NCBI RefSeq assembly: GCF_001908275.1
Contig: NZ_CP018620.1
Location: 3,038,001-3,102,000 of the forward strand
Direction of reading: 5' to 3'
Source: Paenibacillus xylanexedens
GTDB lineage: Bacteria; Bacillota; Bacilli; Paenibacillales; Paenibacillaceae
Length of the DNA: 64,000 nt
In this document: piece by piece, positions 17,135-24,969 of the stretch
Numbering within the stretch: the first letter of the stretch is position 1
Layout: each line of letters starts with the position of its first letter
The notes under the pieces: model-generated
What the model saw: only the letters and a program-made list of their open reading frames with translations
Told to the model about the DNA's origin: nothing
Databases searched by the model: none
Position numbers and translations under genes: made by a program

Positions 17135-18484
17135 GTGAAATCATCAACCAAGCTTACCGGACGGGTTATTTACAAAGGTGATCCAGGATATGAAGCGGCG
17201 CGTAAGAACTGGGACCCGCATACGGACAGATTTCCCAAAGTTTTTGTTTTTGCCCAACGGACGAAGGATGTATCCAACGCGATCCGATGGGCTCGTGAGA
17301 ATAATGTTCCGATTCGTCCGCGGAGTGGCAGACACGCGCTGGAAGTGAATCTTTCCCAAGTGAATGGCGGTATCGTGATTGATGTGAGTGATCTGAATTC
17401 CATCAAACTTGATAAAAAAAATGGAACGGTTGTTGTGGGTACGGGTAACCGAGTAGGGAGAATTGCGAATACTCTTGCCAAGCAAGGATTCATAGCTCCT
17501 TTTGGTGACAGCCCTACTGTCGGGATCGGTGGAATTACATTAGGTGGGGGAATTGGGCCTCTCCAGCGTACCATCGGTCTTATCAGTGATAACCTGCTTG
17601 AGGTAGAGATGGTGGACGCCAAAGGAAAAGTGATTCGGGCCAATAAAAATCGTAATTCAGATCTCTTTTGGGCCTCGCGGGGAGGAGGCGGTGGTAACTT
17701 CGGAGTATACACTCGTTACAAATTCAAAGTGCGCCGTGCTCCAGCGAAGGCGACTGTATTTAAAATTAACTGGCCATGGTCTCAATTCGAAGAGGTACTT
17801 AAAGTATGGCAGAGGTGGGCTCCCTCAGTTGATACGAGATTGGGCAGCGAGTTGTCCATTGGACCGAAAAAGGGTGGCAATGTCGTCATGGAGGGGCTGT
17901 TCCTAGGGTCAAAAACAGAGGCACTCCGTCTATTGCAGCCGATTACGAGTGTTGGCACACCGACAAGTTCCATTGTTCGTTTGTTACCTTACACGGAAGT
18001 TGTGAAGTTCTTATTACAACCTGATCCGACCGAGACTCAACGGTATAGCAACCAGTTCTCGTCCGGTTTTGGACAGAAACCATTCCCTGACAAAGCCATC
18101 AAATCGATGCGCGCATTTTTGGAGAACTTGGAAGAGGGGCCAGGCGGATTCTATTTCCTCAACTGGGGCGGAGCAGTAAGTCGCAAATCACCTAGATCAA
18201 CCGCCTTCTTCTGGCGTAAAGAGAAGTTCTATGTGGAATGGACCAGTACGTGGCTCAAACCATCCCATGCCGCCAAAAATATCGCACTCGCTCGTAATAC
18301 TCGCAAGAAATTGCAACCATACATTGTGGGTTCCTATATCAACGTTCCAGACCAAGGGATCAAGAATTCCGGTCCAGTGTACTACGGAGCCAACTATGCC
18401 AGACTGCGGAGAGTCAAAGCCAAGTATGACCCAAAAAATGTGTTTAACAATCCGCAAAGCATTACTCCTGCTCGGATCGTGTAG
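17135..18484 (+). CDS. FAD-linked oxidoreductase, berberine-bridge-enzyme type
   Basis: The GTG at 17135 is preferred to the one at 17126 because the RBS AGGGAG (17121-17126) overlaps the latter. This gives 449 residues. The N-terminal PCMH/FAD-binding half shows RPRSGRHALE with His67, the expected 8-alpha-histidyl FAD attachment, then FGDSPTVGIGGITLGGG. The residue that is Cys in bicovalent BBE enzymes is Ser here, so single covalent attachment is expected. The C-terminal BBE segment (YYGANYARLRRVKAKYDP...NVF) is intact. The sequence is of the YgaK/YvdP (CotQ) type from Bacillus. No signal peptide. Such enzymes oxidise alcohols, sugars or alkaloids with O2; the substrate here is unknown. It is monocistronic with its own terminator. 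Confidence 0.88.
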   Translation: MKSSTKLTGRVIYKGDPGYEAARKNWDPHTDRFPKVFVFAQRTKDVSNAIRWARENNVPIRPRSGRHALEVNLSQVNGGIVIDVSDLNSIKLDKKNGTVVVGTGNRVGRIANTLAKQGFIAPFGDSPTVGIGGITLGGGIGPLQRTIGLISDNLLEVEMVDAKGKVIRANKNRNSDLFWASRGGGGGNFGVYTRYKFKVRRAPAKATVFKINWPWSQFEEVLKVWQRWAPSVDTRLGSELSIGPKKGGNVVMEGLFLGSKTEALRLLQPITSVGTPTSSIVRLLPYTEVVKFLLQPDPTETQRYSNQFSSGFGQKPFPDKAIKSMRAFLENLEEGPGGFYFLNWGGAVSRKSPRSTAFFWRKEKFYVEWTSTWLKPSHAAKNIALARNTRKKLQPYIVGSYINVPDQGIKNSGPVYYGANYARLRRVKAKYDPKNVFNNPQSITPARIV

Positions 18485-18524
18485 TCCATGTTCACTTGTT
18501 CAATGCCTCTTCAATGAGTGAAGA

Positions 18525-18550
18525 AACACGCCTTAATTGGCGTGTTTTTT
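18525..18550 (+). terminator. Terminator of the BBE oxidoreductase
   Basis: AACACGCC-TTAATT-GGCGTGTT followed by TTTT, a perfect 8-bp stem. Confidence 0.85.
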
Positions 18551-18576
18551 GTTGAAGTGAACTTATTTTCAAAAGA

Positions 18577-18616
18577 AAAATAAAAAGCCGCCCTCGGTCA
18601 TATGACCAAGAGCGGT
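18577..18616 (-). terminator. Terminator of the marR-nitroreductase-ABM operon
   Basis: Read on the minus strand, CCGCTCTTGGTCA pairs with TGACCGAGGGCGG (two mismatches) and is followed by CTTTTTATTTTT. It lies 40 bases beyond the ABM stop codon. Confidence 0.8.
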
Positions 18617-18655
18617 TTCTTCACATGTTAAATACGCATGGCAGTTAAAGCGCTA

Positions 18656-18952
18656 TTAAGCTTTAACTTGTTCTCCAGCAAATACTTCAACGTTCATTGG
18701 AGCGGCCATGAATGCTGCTGCTTGTTGAACAAAAGCTTGGAAATGCGCGCTGGTGTTGTGGGAAGCTGTAGCAGCTTCATCTTTCCAAAGCTCGATCATC
18801 GTGTATTGTTGTTCGCGTTCTGTGCTTTTTGCCAAATCGTAGCTGATGTTACCTTCTTCTTGACGTGTAGCAGCAATCAGTTCTTTCGCAGCTGCGAGGA
18901 ATGTTTGCTCTTGGTCCGGTTTAACTTGCAGATGAGCGTGAATGATAATCAT
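18656..18952 (-). CDS. Antibiotic biosynthesis monooxygenase (ABM) family protein
   Basis: A 98-residue single ABM/quinol-monooxygenase domain (YgiN-like) with a typical first strand MIIIHAHLQVKPDQ, the GNISYDLAKS strand, EQQYTMIELWKDEAA and the HxxSAHFQAF helix. Such proteins are dimeric ferredoxin-fold monooxygenases that act on quinols or related aromatics without cofactor. It is the last gene of a marR-nitroreductase-ABM series. That trio resembles Bacillus quinone/aldehyde-stress operons (MhqR, YodB type), so a role in quinone detoxification is a fair inference. RBS GGAGGTTTTACATT precedes the start. Confidence 0.85.
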   Translation of the reverse strand: MIIIHAHLQVKPDQEQTFLAAAKELIAATRQEEGNISYDLAKSTEREQQYTMIELWKDEAATASHNTSAHFQAFVQQAAAFMAAPMNVEVFAGEQVKA

Positions 18953-19049
18953 AATGTAAAACCTCCATATTGTCTTTGTTTGGAATGTGTTAAGAATGTA
19001 TGTTTATTGACCAGTATAATCGTGACTTACAGGGAAACCGTCCCTGATA

Positions 19050-19700
19050 TTATGCCCAAGTTGTGATTGTTTCTACAGGCAGACGGTAAGAAGGGTGACC
19101 TTCTTTGGCCGATTTACCGAACGAGATCAACATAACCGGTTGATAACGCTCTTTGTCCATGCCAAATGCTTCTGCGATTTGATCTTTCTCATAACCACCA
19201 ATCGGGTTGGTGTCATAACCATGAGCACGTGCAGCAAGCATCAATTGCATGGAAGCAAGGCCAGCATCGATCAGGTTAACGTCGCGAAGATCGGAAGCAG
19301 CCATCTTTTCGTAATAAGGCATTACGGTTTTGAGCTGCATATCCTTAATGTCTTGTGGCATGTAACCAAGTTCTACAGCTTTACCAAAAATCTCATCCAT
19401 GTATTCAACGTTGTTCATGTCAATGAATACGCCAATGACTGCGGAGGAAGTCAACACTTGATTTTGATTAAATCTTGCAAGTGGAGCAAGCTTTTTTTTA
19501 CCTTCAGCCGTATCAACAACCAGAAAACGCCAAGGCTGCAAATTGATCGAAGATGGTGCACGGGAAGCTTCTGACAGAATTTCAGTCATTTCTTCACGGC
19601 TGATTTTCACTTCAGGATCGTAAAGTTTAACAGAACGACGACCGTAGGTAATTTCGTTAAAATCATTGGTTTTTTGGAATTTGCTTTGAATTGTACTCAT
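19050..19700 (-). CDS. Nitroreductase-family FMN oxidoreductase
   Basis: A 216-residue FMN-dependent NAD(P)H oxidoreductase. FMN-binding signatures are present: YGRRSVKLYDPE near the N-terminus, EASRAPSSINLQPWRFLVV, and ARAHGYDTNPIGGYEKDQI near residue 165. The family performs two-electron reduction of quinones, nitroaromatics or azo groups. It is 29 bases downstream of a MarR gene and 97 bases upstream of the ABM gene on the same strand, which supports a quinone-stress operon. RBS GGAGAG is 8 bases from the ATG. Confidence 0.9.
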   Translation of the reverse strand: MSTIQSKFQKTNDFNEITYGRRSVKLYDPEVKISREEMTEILSEASRAPSSINLQPWRFLVVDTAEGKKKLAPLARFNQNQVLTSSAVIGVFIDMNNVEYMDEIFGKAVELGYMPQDIKDMQLKTVMPYYEKMAASDLRDVNLIDAGLASMQLMLAARAHGYDTNPIGGYEKDQIAEAFGMDKERYQPVMLISFGKSAKEGHPSYRLPVETITTWA

Positions 19701-19729
19701 GAATGGATCTCTCCTCTATATATATGGGT

Positions 19730-20149
19730 TTAGAAATTGTTTTGCATACGTTCCAGGAAATCGGCGAGTGACTGAACTTCGTCTTCACTGAAATCCTGTA
19801 AAATCTGGTTGATAAAATTGGTCTTCTCAGCTTTGTAGCCTTCAATCTGCTTCCGACCGTGGTCCGTCAAACGAACAAAAGTTACCCGATTATCATCGGG
19901 GTTCTTACGTCTTGTAACCATCAGGTCTGCCTCAAGCTGTTTCAAGTGGCGTGTAATCGCAGCACTATCAATGTTAATGATTTTCTGCAACATGGATTGG
20001 TTAATCTCATCTACCTGATCCAGCTCATGCAGAATTTCAAAGCGAGAGGAACTGATACCTGTACAGCGTTCGAACTTGGGACTGATTTTGTTACCCAACA
20101 CGTTCAACAGATTGATGATTTGTTCTTCTTTGGAAACAATACGTGTCAT
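19730..20149 (-). CDS. MarR-family regulator of the nitroreductase operon
   Basis: The ATG at 20149 is chosen because GGAGGTC lies 5-6 bases upstream. A longer frame to 20185 has no such site. The 139-residue product has a winged HTH (NQSMLQKIINIDSAAITRHLKQL, then RRKNPDDNRVTFVRLTDHG) flanked by dimerisation helices. DSAAITRHLKQLE is the recognition region. It is the first gene of the marR-nitroreductase-ABM unit, and an array of palindromes at 20261-20304 lies in its promoter region, consistent with autorepression. The signal is presumably an electrophile or quinone, by analogy with the operon content. Confidence 0.87.
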   Translation of the reverse strand: MTRIVSKEEQIINLLNVLGNKISPKFERCTGISSSRFEILHELDQVDEINQSMLQKIINIDSAAITRHLKQLEADLMVTRRKNPDDNRVTFVRLTDHGRKQIEGYKAEKTNFINQILQDFSEDEVQSLADFLERMQNNF

Positions 20150-20260
20150 GACTAGACCTCCCGGGTGAATCTGAATCATGAACAACGGCGTATGTTAACC
20201 AATGATTAATGTTGCAGTATACAATGCCATTGCCTAATGATTATTTGGATGCTCTCGATC

Positions 20261-20304
20261 ATTGATGTATCAATATTTGATGCGTCAATCATTGATGGCT
20301 CAAT
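20261..20304. repeat. Three operator-like palindromes at exact 15-bp spacing
   Basis: ATTGATGTATCAAT (20261), TTTGATGCGTCAAT (20276) and ATTGATGGCTCAAT (20291) share the form WTTGATG-NN-TCAAT with start-to-start spacing of exactly 15 bp. A degenerate fourth copy may precede them near 20246. They lie upstream of the minus-strand marR gene and are a likely multi-site MarR operator, although a small tandem repeat of other function is possible. Confidence 0.55.
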
Positions 20305-20440
20305 TAATATATCATGCCTTTTATGATTTTGCAACATGTTAGAAAATGTTGCTGATTCTAGCGTTATTATCCCGCTATGTTACGTTGCAGTCCGTATATG
20401 TTGTCCAAATGGGCAAGTTAATATTGATTGTGTATGTTAT

Positions 20441-20455
20441 TGAGAATTGTTATCA
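20441..20455. promoter_or_regulatory. Fur box upstream of the Btr-like regulator
   Basis: TGAGAATTGTTATCA matches 13 of 15 positions of the 7-1-7 Fur consensus TGATAATNATTATCA. It is followed by a TATAAT -10 element at 20461-20466. Iron repression of the AraC-type regulator is expected. Confidence 0.7.
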
Positions 20456-20579
20456 ATCTATCTATAATAAAGGGAATTGAGTATGGAAAAGATCCATATT
20501 AACTGGAATTGCAGCTGGTTACGATCAGCTTTAATCAGGCGATTACAGGGTTCGATCCAAACAGGGAGGTGACGTCATC

Positions 20580-22181
20580 ATGGAGGAAAATGATTGGATC
20601 AAACAACTGGAGCAACTACATTTCTCTGCTGTCCACGTCTGCCATTACTCTAGCAATCCGGGGGCTGTTCAGCGTCGGATCTGGAAAAGGTTCGCCATTT
20701 GCAGGGTCATCGCGGGCAAGGGATCTTTGTCTATGGATAACATTGTACATACGGTAACTCAAGACGAGTGGTTTTTGTTGACGCCAGGAATGCATGTGGA
20801 GTTTCAGACGGATATGGAAGCACCTGTCCGATATCAGATCATTTTATTTTCCTGTGTTACACTTACCCGGCGTAAGAATGCTTGGCATACCGAGGCATTT
20901 GATCTCCCTGTGACGGGCAAGCTTAATGTTCCTTCCAATACACGTGATATTCAGGAGATGATGGATACCCTGGTGAGTGGAAAACACTCGTTTACGAGTC
21001 TGGAAAAGACGCGCAGGAAACATCTTTTGCATCAGTTGTTGATTCAGTTAATGATGCACGTGAATGAAGCAACACCCCCTGTAGCGGGGATGGATTTGGC
21101 ACTTGATTATATGACGCATCAGTATAGGGAAGACATTCGAATTGATCAGATGGCCCGCATGGCAGGGCTCAGTGTGAATCATTTTATAAGAACATTCAAA
21201 CGACAATTAAATATGACCCCGATTGAATATATCCTGAAACTACGTATGGCAAAGGCCAAGCAGCTGTTATTTTCTTCAGATAAAATCAAGGAAATTGCGG
21301 AGCAAGTGGGTTATAAGGACGAGCACTATTTCAGCAGAGTTTTCAAGAAAAACGAAGGAATCGCCCCAACGTTGTATATGAAAAATAAAGTGAATCGCAT
21401 CGCCACCTTGTATTACGGGTTGGACGATTATGTGATAACGCTCGGTTTGAGGCCAGTATCCGCTTTATCCTATGGTCAGAGAGTGGCTCGTCATGTTGCC
21501 ATACCTGCGCTTCAAGCACACAGTCATCAGGGACTTATTCTGGATAGCTTCAATCAGAACTATGATGATTTGAGGCGAGTCCAACCGGACCTGATCATTA
21601 CAAGTGATCGTTTGGAGCCAAATGACTCCCTGAACCGTATCGCGCCTACCACCATGCTAGAGCACACCAACCATTTTGGGGAGAGGCTTCTGTATATGGC
21701 GGACATTATGGGCCGCACCGAACAGGCTGTACAGTGGATAGAACAACATGCTGAACTGAGCCGGGTTCTTCGAGGGCGGATTCAATCGAGGTGGGGGAAA
21801 CAGAGTGCCATGTTCATCCGGGTGACTTCCCATTTCTACCGAATGTATGGATTGAACAATCAGACAGGGGCCCTATTGTATGATGATCTGGGATTTTATT
21901 TGCCTCGTGATTTTCCGGAACAACAGTGGGCTGTAGAGAGTAAAGTTTGCGATTTGCAGTTATACGACGCGGATCATGTGTTTGTAATGGTCGATCCCAC
22001 AGAAGAGGCATGTGCTCAACTGAGGCAATTACAGCAATCCAGTGCATGGTTTGCATTAAAGGCTGTTCAAGAAGGCCATGTATATAATGCAGGAGATATT
22101 TTTTTCAAAACGCTGGGTCCCACCGGACGCATGTGGGCCATGCGATATGTTGCAGAGCAACTTGGGGTTACCTTACGGTGA
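20580..22181 (+). CDS. AraC regulator fused to a siderophore-binding-protein domain (Btr-like)
   Basis: A 533-residue one-component regulator. Residues about 1-150 form the sensor-like N-terminal cupin region. Residues about 175-270 hold two AraC HTH motifs (RIDQMARMAGLSVNHFIRTFK, then KIKEIAEQVGYKDEHYFSRVFKK). Residues about 275-533 form a periplasmic-binding-protein-like domain (RVQPDLIITSDR; DPTEEACAQLRQLQ) related to Fe-siderophore binders. The layout is that of Bacillus Btr, which senses bacillibactin in the cytosol and activates its uptake genes. GGGAGGTG lies 9 bases before the ATG. The Fur box upstream, and the siderophore lipoprotein immediately downstream, support an iron-uptake activator role. 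Confidence 0.88.
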   Translation: MEENDWIKQLEQLHFSAVHVCHYSSNPGAVQRRIWKRFAICRVIAGKGSLSMDNIVHTVTQDEWFLLTPGMHVEFQTDMEAPVRYQIILFSCVTLTRRKNAWHTEAFDLPVTGKLNVPSNTRDIQEMMDTLVSGKHSFTSLEKTRRKHLLHQLLIQLMMHVNEATPPVAGMDLALDYMTHQYREDIRIDQMARMAGLSVNHFIRTFKRQLNMTPIEYILKLRMAKAKQLLFSSDKIKEIAEQVGYKDEHYFSRVFKKNEGIAPTLYMKNKVNRIATLYYGLDDYVITLGLRPVSALSYGQRVARHVAIPALQAHSHQGLILDSFNQNYDDLRRVQPDLIITSDRLEPNDSLNRIAPTTMLEHTNHFGERLLYMADIMGRTEQAVQWIEQHAELSRVLRGRIQSRWGKQSAMFIRVTSHFYRMYGLNNQTGALLYDDLGFYLPRDFPEQQWAVESKVCDLQLYDADHVFVMVDPTEEACAQLRQLQQSSAWFALKAVQEGHVYNAGDIFFKTLGPTGRMWAMRYVAEQLGVTLR

Positions 22182-22244
22182 TATTGTGCAAGAGAAGAGA
22201 GTGGAATAATCCATGGTAAGCCTGTATGCTTTTCCCTACTATAG

Positions 22245-22259
22245 TGATAATGATTATTA
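22245..22259. promoter_or_regulatory. Fur box upstream of the siderophore lipoprotein
   Basis: TGATAATGATTATTA differs from the Fur consensus TGATAATNATTATCA at one position. It sits 31 bases before the lipoprotein start. Confidence 0.8.
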
Positions 22260-22289
22260 TTATTAAATAGCAGAGGGGATTTACTACAA

Positions 22290-23273
22290 ATGGTAAGACA
22301 GAGAGCAACAACGATGATACTGTTGGCCCTGCTTGTGCTCGTTCTGACGGCATGTAGCAAGGCATCAGAAGTAACAGAAGCAACGCCTCCGCAACAGGAT
22401 ACACCTGTGGAAGAGAGTGGTACACAAACGATTGAGCATCTTAAAGGAACAGCGGTTGTACCGCAAAAAATAGAGCGTATGGTGGTATTATCTGCTGCTT
22501 ACATCGATCACATGCTAACGATTGGTGAGAAACCAGCAGGCGTTAATGTAGAAGTTCGTTACGAAGGAGATTATTTGCCTTACCTTGCAGATCAGCTTAC
22601 CGGCGTTCCAACGGTAGGGTCGGCAGACAGTCCTAACCTGGAGGCTATCCTTCAGATTGATCCGGATGTCATCGTTATTGAGAGTCGAACTGCGGAGAGT
22701 ACGTATGAACAGTTGGAGAAAATCGCTCCAACGATTGTACTTGGTACCGAATGGCTGGATTATGCTGATGATTCAACATATTGGACACAGGATCTGTTGA
22801 CCATTGCCGGGATGTACAACAAAGTGGATCTGGCAAAAGAAAAGATAGCCGAGGTAGAGCAGCAGGCGAAGCAACTAAAAGCGAAGATCGAACAACTGGA
22901 TCAAAAAAAGTTGGCTTATCTGCGTGTAAGAGAGAAGACCTTGCAAATATACGCGGCAAAAGGACATCCAACCAACACACTTTTGTATCATGATCTTGGA
23001 TTTGTGCCAACGGCTGTAACACCTGCCGAACAACGTGAGGACCTGTCCATGGAGAAGATTGCAGATGTGGATGCTGATTTTGTAGTTCTGGAGATTGACC
23101 CCAATGCCGATGAGTATTTAAACAACATCAATGCAAGCTCACTCTGGAAGGGAGTACCGGCTGTTGGCGCAGATCAGGTCTATACGACAGACTCGTTCTG
23201 GTTGTTTAAGGGCTGGGGAGCGATTGGGCGAAGCGAGATTATCAACGAAATTGAAGACATGATTAATAGATGA
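22290..23273 (+). CDS. Fe(III)-siderophore ABC transporter substrate-binding lipoprotein
   Basis: A 327-residue lipoprotein with a signal peptide ending in the lipobox LTAC (Cys near residue 22). The mature part is a class III (TroA-fold) binding protein, with VVPQKIERMVVLSAAYIDHMLTIGEKPAGV, then NLEAILQIDPDVIVIESR and the long connecting helix near residues 185-215. It should capture a ferric siderophore outside the cell. A near-consensus Fur box precedes it and RBS GAGGGGATTT supports the start. Its stop overlaps the next ATG (ATGA), so it is coupled to the FhuF-like reductase. No permease or ATPase gene is adjacent, so it must pair with transporter parts encoded elsewhere. Confidence 0.9.
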   Translation: MVRQRATTMILLALLVLVLTACSKASEVTEATPPQQDTPVEESGTQTIEHLKGTAVVPQKIERMVVLSAAYIDHMLTIGEKPAGVNVEVRYEGDYLPYLADQLTGVPTVGSADSPNLEAILQIDPDVIVIESRTAESTYEQLEKIAPTIVLGTEWLDYADDSTYWTQDLLTIAGMYNKVDLAKEKIAEVEQQAKQLKAKIEQLDQKKLAYLRVREKTLQIYAAKGHPTNTLLYHDLGFVPTAVTPAEQREDLSMEKIADVDADFVVLEIDPNADEYLNNINASSLWKGVPAVGADQVYTTDSFWLFKGWGAIGRSEIINEIEDMINR

Positions 23274-24082
23274 GACGTTATCCAAGACATGATTATTCAG
23301 AGATGTCGGAAGCGTTACAGCAATTTTTTGTGACGACGATCCAAGCGACTTGTGATGATTCCAAGTATCCTTTCCATGTGAAAGATCTGCTGAATGAAGA
23401 GAAACGAAACTTGATATTGCGTGAACAGGCTGTGCAGCAAGGGCTTCAATTGGGCGGCAAAGGAAGTGTGGCCGTCGGTACACTTTTTGCCAAACGTTAC
23501 TCCGTATTTGTGATGTCCGTAATCTCAGCTTTCAGTCTATACGATACTATACTTAGCATTGCAGACGATGATGTGCGGTTTGAATTGAATGGAGCAGGTG
23601 GCATGCGATATGAGACTCGGCTTAAGAGAACCTTGTTGGAGGGTGGAGATCCTGTTCAGCGCAGATCAGAGAGTGGTTTGCTCAAGAAAAGAGTGCTGCT
23701 ACATCTGGAACCTGTTCTGCGAGCAGTAGCCGTTAGTACAGGAGCGAGCGATAAGGTGATGTGGTCTTTAGTTGTGCATAATGTGCAACAACTGTATGTA
23801 CGTATGATCAATGATCAGAGCATATGGAAGACAGATGAACGGCTTGCAAAGATTCAAGCAGATCAAAGCCTCTGGCTGGATCGACAAAACGATAATGCAT
23901 GTACATTTGCCAGTGAGCTACAGTGCTTCGAACATTCCGGGTGGCAGGGACCGCCGTTCCTGATACGCCGATATTGTTGTTTGGCATATCAGGTTGGGAG
24001 CGGCAATCACGCACATGCATATTGTAATAGTTGTCCGAAGCTGGATTCGGAATCCCGATTGCGCAAACTTCTCCAGCAGTGA
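23270..24082 (+). CDS. FhuF-like ferric siderophore reductase
   Basis: A 270-residue protein that overlaps the lipoprotein stop by 4 bases. It ends in a cysteine cluster CC-x14-CxxC (RRYCCLAYQVGSGN, then AYCNSCP), the C-terminal [2Fe-2S] signature of FhuF-type reductases. In classical FhuF the gap between the CC and CxxC pairs is about 10 residues, so the loop here is longer. The rest matches the FhuF pattern of a helical domain with HLEPVLRAVAV and GLFAKRYSV-like segments. The family reduces Fe(III) in imported siderophores in the cytosol to release iron. The position in a Fur-controlled cluster agrees. Confidence 0.82.
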   Translation: MRRYPRHDYSEMSEALQQFFVTTIQATCDDSKYPFHVKDLLNEEKRNLILREQAVQQGLQLGGKGSVAVGTLFAKRYSVFVMSVISAFSLYDTILSIADDDVRFELNGAGGMRYETRLKRTLLEGGDPVQRRSESGLLKKRVLLHLEPVLRAVAVSTGASDKVMWSLVVHNVQQLYVRMINDQSIWKTDERLAKIQADQSLWLDRQNDNACTFASELQCFEHSGWQGPPFLIRRYCCLAYQVGSGNHAHAYCNSCPKLDSESRLRKLLQQ

Positions 24083-24178
24083 ACAGACACTCTTATACCG
24101 CACGGTACGAATCTGTTACAGACAATCCATGTTCTCTTCGGTTTCCTGTGTATAGAATCTATGATCGACAAGCTACAC

Positions 24179-24215
24179 AACCTGCAGCGGCTTGAGCCAG
24201 CGTCTGCGGGTTTGT
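24179..24215 (+). terminator. Terminator of the iron cluster
   Basis: AACCTGCAG pairs with CTGCGGGTT (one G-U) and is followed by TGTTGG; the T-tract is weak. It lies about 100 bases after the FhuF-like stop. Confidence 0.55.
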
Positions 24216-24276
24216 TGGCTTTGTACAAGTTCACGATACCTTTGCATTGAGGGATAGTATTCGTTATACTTCAAGC

Positions 24277-24297
24277 TATTGATCAATTAATCACTAA
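24277..24297. promoter_or_regulatory. TetR-operator-like site 1
   Basis: ATTGATCAAT followed by TAATCACTAA: the central palindrome and right arm of the repeated motif TTAGT-N-ATTGATCAAT-N-ACTAA found at three other places here. It lies 21 bases before the tetR start, so autoregulation is likely. Confidence 0.6.
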
Positions 24298-24317
24298 CTA
24301 TTGGAGGGCGGATTATC

Positions 24318-24839
24318 ATGGCAAAGGATACAGCAGCGTCGGTTAACCGGCGAAATGATATTATCTCTGCAGCAATTGACGTCTTCGCGGAAATTGGGTA
24401 TTATCGTGCGACTACAGCCCAGGTGGCTGAACGGGCACAGATCTCACAGCCGTATATATTTCGTTTTTTCAAAACAAAAGAAGCTTTATTATTAACTGCA
24501 ATTGAGGTCTCATGGACACGGGTGATTGATTCGTTTCGAATTGTGGTGGAGACGGCGCCACCAGATCAGTTGGAGAATGATCTCATTGAAGCCTATGATA
24601 AGATTCTGGAATCGCACAAGAGCGAAATATTGCTTCAGATGCAGGCGCAAACGATCCGGGAGGAAGTCATTCGTCAGGCCATGCAAAAAGGCATTAGTGA
24701 TGTACGAAGCATGGTACTGGAAGCTTTCACCGTTGCAGGAATTGCTGAACCGCTGAAAAGAACCATGATTTTTCTGGCAATCGGGATGTTGTGTAATGTA
24801 TCTAATGCGCTCGATATGCCGGAGCTGAAGGAACGATAG
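24318..24839 (+). CDS. TetR-family transcriptional regulator
   Basis: A 173-residue repressor. The N-terminal HTH spans about residues 12-58 (IISAAIDVFAEIGYYRATTAQ, then VAERAQISQPYIFRFFKTKEAL), the canonical TetR pattern. The C-terminal ligand domain (about 65-173) is all-helical and unique. RBS GGAGGGCGG is 8 bases before the ATG. Palindromes sharing ATTGATCAAT occur before this gene, before the epimerase-like gene and, in a half-site arrangement, before the collagen-like gene, so this protein probably controls all three. Ligand unknown. Confidence 0.9.
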   Translation: MAKDTAASVNRRNDIISAAIDVFAEIGYYRATTAQVAERAQISQPYIFRFFKTKEALLLTAIEVSWTRVIDSFRIVVETAPPDQLENDLIEAYDKILESHKSEILLQMQAQTIREEVIRQAMQKGISDVRSMVLEAFTVAGIAEPLKRTMIFLAIGMLCNVSNALDMPELKER

Positions 24840-24867
24840 AGAGGGAGGTAAATTCCCTTCTTGAATT

Positions 24868-24889
24868 TTAGTTATTGATCAATCACTAA
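24868..24889. promoter_or_regulatory. TetR-operator-like site 2 (best copy)
   Basis: TTAGT-T-ATTGATCAAT-C-ACTAA is a 22-bp near-perfect palindrome, 81 bases before the epimerase-like gene's chosen start. Confidence 0.75.
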
Positions 24890-24912
24890 TTGTGGTTTAT
24901 ATTGTTTTCAGG

Positions 24913-24945
24913 TAAGTATTGATCAATAACTAAATCAATAACTAA
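24913..24945. promoter_or_regulatory. TetR-operator-like site 3 plus an extra half-site
   Basis: TAAGT-ATTGATCAAT-AACTAA is followed directly by a repeated half-site ATCAATAACTAA (24934-24945). It lies between site 2 and the epimerase start. Confidence 0.65.
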
Positions 24946-24969
24946 ATGGATGAAAGAGGTCGATATACG

